A stretch of DNA of 64,000 nt from Isoetes taiwanensis (Eukaryota > Streptophyta > Lycopodiopsida > Isoetales > Isoetaceae): positions 6,905,035-6,969,034 of the forward strand of contig JAJEKV010000027.1 of the NCBI GenBank assembly GCA_021234155.1, written 5' to 3'. This document shows, one piece after another, positions 58,251 to 64,000 of the stretch. The notes beneath the pieces are model-generated. The model did not search any database. It saw only the letters and a program-made list of their open reading frames with translations, and had not been told where the DNA came from. The stretch's first letter is position 1; each line of letters starts with the position of its first letter. The position numbers and the translations under genes are program-made.

Positions 58251-58882
58251 GTGCGTGTGAGACCAATGTCAGTAGAGCTCAAGTATTATACATCTTAATG
58301 ATCAGGCATGGATGCATATTAGCTATTCCAGAATTTCCAGTTACTCTTAATGGAGATATACCTGGAAATTTTTTAATATGTACAGAATTTGGCATGCCTC
58401 GTGAATGAAAAATTAGAATCAATGTTTACATATGCACTCTTGCTGGGCACAAGCTTTTTCTACCTTTTACAAGCTGTTTGTCGCCTCTATGATATATATG
58501 AAATATCTGTTGAAGGTGTTGTTATCGCTATGATTATCTGACCATTAAAGGTTTCAACATAGTTTGTCGTCTAGGATAGAATTAGAAAATGACTAAATGC
58601 TTTCTAGCTGTTGTTTCTGAATTTGAATACCCAGCACACACAAGCATGAGTTGTTACAATTATATTATTGAAGGTTAGCTGCATGATAGCCTAAAATGGA
58701 ATAAAATATTGGCTGCTACACATAGGATGCAAACTTAGCATGTAATGTTTAAATTGTCACAAACAGTTGTCTATGTTTTTATAAGCTTGTTTTGAAGTTT
58801 CGACCATGCTACAAGGAAAATGTTGTGCAAAATTTACACTGATTTGTGTTTCTGATTAGAGAGGTTTCCATCTAATATAATA
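58251..58882. other. No gene seen
   Basis: AT-rich; no recognised coding. Confidence 0.5.
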
Positions 58883-58891
58883 AAAGAATAG

Positions 58892-59088
58892 CGTCCGTGA
58901 GTATTTCACACCCCATCGATGGATAAGGATGCGCCACGTGGCTTGATCCGGGTCGTCCGTGGGCCTTGGCCTCTCAAAAGCTCCCAAGTTTGGTGGACAA
59001 AATTTTTTTGCTTTACCATGGACTTGAACCCTGGACATTGCCCCCCAAACCCCCCACCCTTACCACTAGACCAACCAGTCTTTTCTTG
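58892..59088 (-). mobile_element. tRNA-derived SINE with target duplication
   Basis: The minus strand starts near 59088 and reads GGTTGGTCTAGTGGTAAGGG (pol III A box) then GGGTTCAAGTCC (B box) about 50 nt later. The 197-bp body is flanked by AAAGAATAG at 58883-58891 and 59089-59097. The head resembles plant tRNA-derived SINE families. Not a functional tRNA: no cloverleaf continues. Confidence 0.82.
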
Positions 59089-59198
59089 AAAGAATAGGAA
59101 GTCCATATTTACTTAAGGCTGGGGCAATGGAAATTCCTTTGGTTAATTAAAAGCCTTGATGATGCTAGAACCTTCTAGAAGGTTATAGAATGAAGCTA

Positions 59199-59350
59199 GA
59201 GAGAGAAGAGGGAAAGATAGAGGGGGAGAGAAATGGGAGAGAGAGAGGAGAGAGGAGAGAGAAGAGAGAGGAGAGAGAGGGAGGAGATAGGAGAGAGAGA
59301 GAGGAGAGAGAGGGAGGAGAGAGAAGAGGGAAAGGGGAGAGAGAAGAGAG

Positions 59351-59401
<51 letters not shown>

Positions 59402-59720
59402 AGAGAAAGGTAGAGAGAGGGAGACATAGGGAGAGAGGAGAGAGATAGGAGAGAGAAGGAGAAAAGGAGAGAGAGAGAGAGAGAGGAGAGATAAGAGAGA
59501 GAGAGAGAGAGAGAGAGAGGATACAAGAGGGAAAGGGGAGAGGGAAGAGAGAGGAGAGAGAGAGAGAAAGAGAGAGAGAGGGGAGAAATAGAGAGAGAGA
59601 AGAGAGAGGAGAGAGATAGGAGAGAGAAGGAGAAAAGGGGAGAGAGAGAGAGAGAGGAGAGGAGAGAGAGGAGAGAGAAGAGGAAAGGGAGAGATGCGAG
59701 GGAAAGAACATGAGAGACTT
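59199..59720. repeat. (GA)n-rich array, about 520 bp
   Basis: Imperfect GAGAGA with GGAGAGA and AAGAGA variants. Long Ser-Leu or Arg-Glu readings on either strand are artefacts. Confidence 0.97.
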
Positions 59721-60372
59721 AGAGATGACGAGAGAGAATACGAGAGAACACGAGATGAGAGATGGGGAGAGATGGAGAGATGGGTGAGAGTGGGAAAACC
59801 CAACCTCACCTCGAGATGATTCGCCCTAACAGCCGTGTTAGGGGCTTTTCATTGCCCACTAACCAAACAATTAGCCTTAATTTTCACGCCTCAAAAACCG
59901 CCTCAAATGTTTCCCCTGCCCGGAACAGCGGGGCGCCATTTCCTCCTGCTTCTTGATCTTCAAGGTTAATTCTTGCTCCAAGTATCCACCTCAAGCAATT
60001 AGCCGATTACGATCCGTATTCATCCGATCACGCAGTATTTGCATTATGTTTTTGTGCATTCGCTCATTAATTTCGATCGTCAATTTTTTTATGTCGCCCT
60101 TATTCCCAATCAATTAATTGGATTCAGATGTCTAAGGCCTCTCGATCTGCTTTGCCAAAGAACCAGCAAGCCTTTCGCGCCTCCTGGGTTGAAAAAATGG
60201 CACCAAGAAGGACCCGAAAATGACAGCCCGATCTCCATGGATGTGCAATGGAGACTAATTCTCGAGCCAATTCCCTCTTCAAGACAAATAAAAGAAAAGA
60301 GATCCAAGCGTGTATTCAACAAATTCGCATCCTCCAATATTGTGAGTGAATCTTTAGAAACCGATTCTCGCT
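59721..60372. other. No gene recognised
   Basis: Flank of the GA array; short ORFs at 59762 and 60039 lack recognised domains. Confidence 0.45.
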
Positions 60373-61191
60373 TTGGCTATTGTTGTGCATGAGAAGGAAA
60401 ATTCAAAAGTGATAGACACAAAGAATAGAAGTCCCCTCGCGCAATGGACAGAGATCACGGTGTTCCACATTCCTCAATCTCCCGAACGAGATGAAATTGG
60501 TAACCGGAGGCACCCCTCAACCTCCAACAACACACAATGGAGGGAAATTATGATGAAATTGCAGCCCTTTGTTGGGGTTTAGTGGAGCCGAGACAAATAA
60601 AGAACAAATGGGATAAGCCGGGCAAGCTAAATTTAAAGATGAGAAGGAGGCTTGTAGCCATACAGGTTCTCGAACCATCCAAATTAAGGTATGACGTAAT
60701 GGAAGAAGTTAAATATGGTGTCACCTCCATAATCCAATACCGGTGCCGGTGATGATGGTGAATTTGGCAATGAAGCTTTCGAGGTCGCAGACTTGCATAC
60801 TAATTACTCGTAATCTTTCATGAATGACAGCTTTTTGAAATCATGGAACAGATGCAAAGATTTGAAGACCAATTTGCTGATCCACCCAATTCAAACAATG
60901 ATGTGAACACGGGAATCCGAAAGCAGTCCAAATATGCCCGAAATTCCAATCAATAGGACACCCACAGAAACCGTATTGCATTCTTCAAGTCCTAGATCGC
61001 CAAGATGTAATCACCGAGTTTGTGGAAAACCTACAAGTAGAAAGAAGTCCGGGTTGCAAATAGATGAGGACATTGCAATGGGAATTTCACAAATGGCAAG
61101 CACATTTGGGGACACCGAGGTGAAGAAATTAGATTTCCTCAAAGAAGAAAGTGCAAGAAAAATTGAGTTGGTCGTGAATTGGAAACAATAA
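60373..61191 (+). pseudogene. Myb/SANT-like protein remnant (PIF/Harbinger ORF1 type)
   Basis: TQWREI near 60530 and, after a one-base frame change, NYDEIAALCWGLVEPRQIKN and KWDKPGKLNLK match a Myb/SANT-like (trihelix-type) DNA-binding domain as found in the accessory ORF of PIF/Harbinger elements. A C-terminal piece with SRKKSGLQIDEDIAMGISQM and EVKKLDFLKEESARKIEL lies at 60934-61191. Several stops in between. It probably belongs with the transposase remnant at 62680-63641. Confidence 0.55.
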
Positions 61192-62679
61192 GGTCTCGCA
61201 AACAATCAAAATTGCGTAGTCCATGGCTGCAATGACTCAAAGCATATGTGAAATGACAAAGGAGACTTTGCTCGAAATTGCCAAACTTGTCGCCAATAAG
61301 AAGGACTAAAGGTTAGTTTTCGCTTATTTGCTTTTTAGAAATTCTCGCTTTGAACCGCCTCAAAACCCACCAAGATTCTTAAATATTAAAGAAGTTGTAC
61401 AGCCCTGCTTTTTAGTATTAAATATTGCCTACTAGTCACGATCATCCACTTTTCAGAAAGGCTACATAAGCTTCCCCGGAATTCTTGCATGCAAGACAAT
61501 TCAAGACATGGAGAGAGTCGTAGGCGTAAAGCGCCAACGCCTCTGTTTAGTTCGAGCTCTTCGAGCTCGAAGTTCTTCCTCTTCCTCTTATCGCACTCGC
61601 CAACAACTTCATCCTCTACCAAAGAAATACCCTATTTTTCCGATCATGATTCCCCGCCCACTTCCAAGGAGGAAGTTCTTCCCGACAAAGAGCGGGGGAG
61701 TCTAGGGCGCCGGACATGCCCCCGATTTGGAGAATGTGTTTCAAGAGAATCAAGTTTCACGAGGACTCTTACCGTACGAGAACAGAGCAAGAAAGTCGCC
61801 TCTCCCTCCCCTTCAAATCCAGCCTACAAACCCGTATGGAAGTATTGAGCCACAAGTCGATCCATTGCCATTATTCCAAGGAGACAGTCACTACTTTCTT
61901 CAAAATGGGGGTTTCTATTGATGCAGGTGTGTTGGAATGGGCTGCCAATTCTGCAAGAAACAGGTCTGTCCACATGGAGAGTGTTTACGTTAGGCACAAC
62001 GAAAAGTGGTGCCTTGAAGAGATACGCAACATTACCTTCCAGTGTCCCCTTTGCCCCAGGATGTAGAGCAAAAAAAAATGTTTTGTTTCATCTGTTTTTT
62101 TTTTTTGTTTCATATTTGCAATTTGCCACTGGATTCTCTGTCATGTATAAAATGGCTTGCATGCCATTTTCTTTTGTTGAGTTTTGTCGATGAAAGAAAC
62201 CCGGGCGAGATACCCCATGCAAAGTTGCCTATGCCATTTGGAAGGTGTGACCTTTGGTCTTTGACTGCCTATGCTCTTAGATTGTAACCTTGTTGCTGAG
62301 ATACTGCACTGTTTTGAACAGTGTAGTAAAAAAAAATGTACTGAATTTTCTATGAATACAAATTGTGTTTTACCTTCATTTTCTACTATTGTTGACATGT
62401 TATAGTATTTTATGTGTATCAATGTCAACTCATTTGACTTAGAAATGCATGTGAATTGTCGTCAGCTTCCGATAATGACAAAGTTATCATAATAGAGAAA
62501 TTATCATTTAGTAACAATCGATTAACAACTCGTAAATGAAGAGATCAAATTATATACAATTTGAAATGAATTTCATTTTATTGGTTACAAAAATCATTCA
62601 TTCAAAGGAGAACATGCCCATCGAGATTCTCAAATAGCACGCGGCCTCATTTGATCACCCCTGCTTTTTTAAGGACCTG
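61192..62679. other. Unrecognised ORFs between the Harbinger parts
   Basis: Plus ORFs 61489-61848 and 61716-62066 overlap in different frames; the second has SIDAGVLEWAANSARNRSVH. No family recognised. TTCGAGCTCTTCGAGCTCGAA (about 61551-61571) is a perfect palindrome apart from its centre. An internal or captured segment of the element is possible. Confidence 0.4.
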
Positions 62680-63641
62680 CTCAAGGCTTCGCTTCATAGT
62701 AATATATTGGTGGAGGGTCTTCTTCAATTGGCAAGATATCCCAACCCTTGTCTTCCATTATACAAAAAGTTCCAAAGAACACAACATGCATGTATGATCT
62801 TGGAAGCTTTGCCAACATGCACAAAAAGTGTTTCGTGAATTCTAAACTTTTCCTTGACAATGCCAAAACCATTTTCTACACACACTCTTCCCCTACATAT
62901 CCTTTTGTTAAACTTACCATATGCACCTCGATTTTGAGGAAAGACTTTAAGGAGAAAGGGTCCACGGAATAAGTCGAATCACCTAATAGTAATGGTGGAA
63001 TATTTACCAACTTCCCCGGTCAAGAGGGCTGCCCTTTCTTCGCTTTTCGCACATCGAGGGTCACCACAGTTCCCCGTAAAATTTGTTTTGAGGCAATTTT
63101 ATTGTAAATGGAACTCTTCTTGAACTGGTTGGAATCATGGATCAAACTCATTTCTAGTTACACAAACATTTATAAACAATCACCGTGGTGTCACAATTCC
63201 TTGCATGAGACATGAGTGCCTCTTATGTCCGCTGTAATAGTCTTCCCCATTGTCCTTCTTTTGGGTTTCCTCCATAAAAAATATGGGATCCGGCCAATCG
63301 CCCATATATATTTGGGCAACCCCCCGTTGCATCATGGAATTCCTTAATGCAATCAATTAATCTTGCACCTGTAGGCATTGCAACAAAACGTTTGTACAAA
63401 GATTGTCTTCGCCAATACAAGCGTGATTTTCTTGGTATATTTAATCGTTGCTTTCCTACATAAAATCTCTCTCGACCGACATGTAAGGGCATATCCCCGT
63501 GTGCAAGAAAATACGTAACCATAGCAACCGCTTTCCGATCAACAGGGGCCTTACTTTAATACCGGCCCCGACAAGATAGGGCACAATTAAACCTACCAAT
63601 CTCTCAAATGTGGCTCTTTCATCCCGTAAAATTGGTGCCAC
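62680..63641 (-). pseudogene. PIF/Harbinger DDE transposase remnant
   Basis: Minus strand: ERLVGLIVPYLVGAGIKV (63610), MVTYFLAHGDMPLHVGRERF (63520), TGARLIDCIKEFHDATGGCP, GRLAGSHIFYGG where DG(S/T)HI holds the first catalytic Asp (here Ala-Gly), then after breaks VENGFGIVKEKFRI (catalytic Glu region) and IIHACCVLWNF near 62790. Order fits a Harbinger/DDE_Tnp_4 transposase. Stops, shifts and the Asp loss make it inactive. Confidence 0.75.
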
Positions 63642-64000
63642 ATATCATCTTCAAAGGAAGCTATACAATTCCATGCGTGGTTATCGATATTATCCCATTG
63701 TGTTCTCTCGCCTTTGGAGCAATCCAAAATCTTCTTGGTGGTCTTCTAACCCTGCTGAACCCGCGAACCATTAACGCCGCAGATGCATAAAAGAACATAC
63801 CATTGTTGTCTTCTAAGACATCATCGCCGAATCGGGTCATTGATCTTCGAGCTCATTGAGTTCCAATAGCTGCAAAACAAGATCTCTCAGAATGCAACTG
63901 AAAGTGTCAAAGCACGAAAAAGCATGGCAATCATACCAAGAATGACCGGATCCATGGTTTAGTGGCCGGAATCGAAAGAATGGGGAGGGAAAGCTAGAAA
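63642..64000. other. Probable transposon flank, no gene
   Basis: Upstream part of the Harbinger remnant or host sequence; nothing further recognised before the window ends. Confidence 0.4.

Noticed and set aside
58986-59085. Functional tRNA gene on the minus strand
   Set aside because: A and B boxes are present but the sequence between and after cannot form a cloverleaf; TSDs show a SINE.
59143-59809. Long Ser-Leu ORFs opposite the GA array
   Set aside because: Low-complexity translation of the array.

Overview
This is plant nuclear DNA. It holds an intron-containing RPN11 gene whose protein matches the plant form, PPR and PORR organelle-RNA-factor relatives, plant-type retrotransposons and GT-AG introns. 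Most of the rest is decayed mobile DNA. The repeat load, several LINE lineages and a beta-class DNA amino-methyltransferase relative point to a large genome, most likely a non-seed vascular plant such as a fern or lycophyte. That placement is inference.

Layout. 1-3144: LINE reverse transcriptase and LINE 3' ends interleaved with long CT arrays. 3152-3420: a psq-type transposase fragment. 4681-6335 (minus): RPN11, six exons, intact, the only clearly functional cellular gene. 7400-7925: LINE remnant. 9300-12600 (minus): Copia element missing most of its reverse transcriptase. 12684-14860 (minus): multi-exon methyltransferase-like gene with frameshifts, amid GTATTCC palindromes. 15527-16146: large foldback. 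16900-21300: simple repeats, two unrecognised ORFs, a poly(A) retroposon and a MITE.

21944-35244: one complete Ty3/Gypsy chromovirus on the minus strand, about 13.3 kb, with about 1.6-kb LTRs, a CTAGG target duplication, a tRNA-iMet-type primer site and a polypurine tract. From its 5' LTR (right end) it reads: two 73-bp hairpins, a TATA box, a 394-codon histone H3-like ORF, three more hairpins, a second TATA box, a broken unidentified ORF, then gag, protease, RT, RNase H, integrase and chromodomain. The H3-like protein starts with the exact H3 residues 1-9 and ends with a full H3 histone fold, joined by about 290 charged residues. It is uninterrupted while gag-pol is full of frameshifts. This is the most unusual system in the window: an element carrying both an H3-like protein and, on its integrase, a chromodomain of a family that reads H3 tails.

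35704-39660: a transposase-like pseudogene, an L1 insertion with target duplication, and another LINE copy. 39661-53590: mostly gene-free, with a HAD-hydrolase remnant, hairpins, a 447-bp element present twice and small tandem duplications. 53597-54973 (minus): PPR gene with frameshifts. 56842-58250: PORR-domain pseudogene split by a retroposon. 58892-59088: tRNA-derived SINE. 59199-59700: GA array. 60373-63641: remnants of a PIF/Harbinger transposon (Myb-like part plus transposase part).

Limits: the two Gypsy LTRs differ by clustered small indels that resemble sequencing or polishing errors, so some frameshifts called here may be technical.
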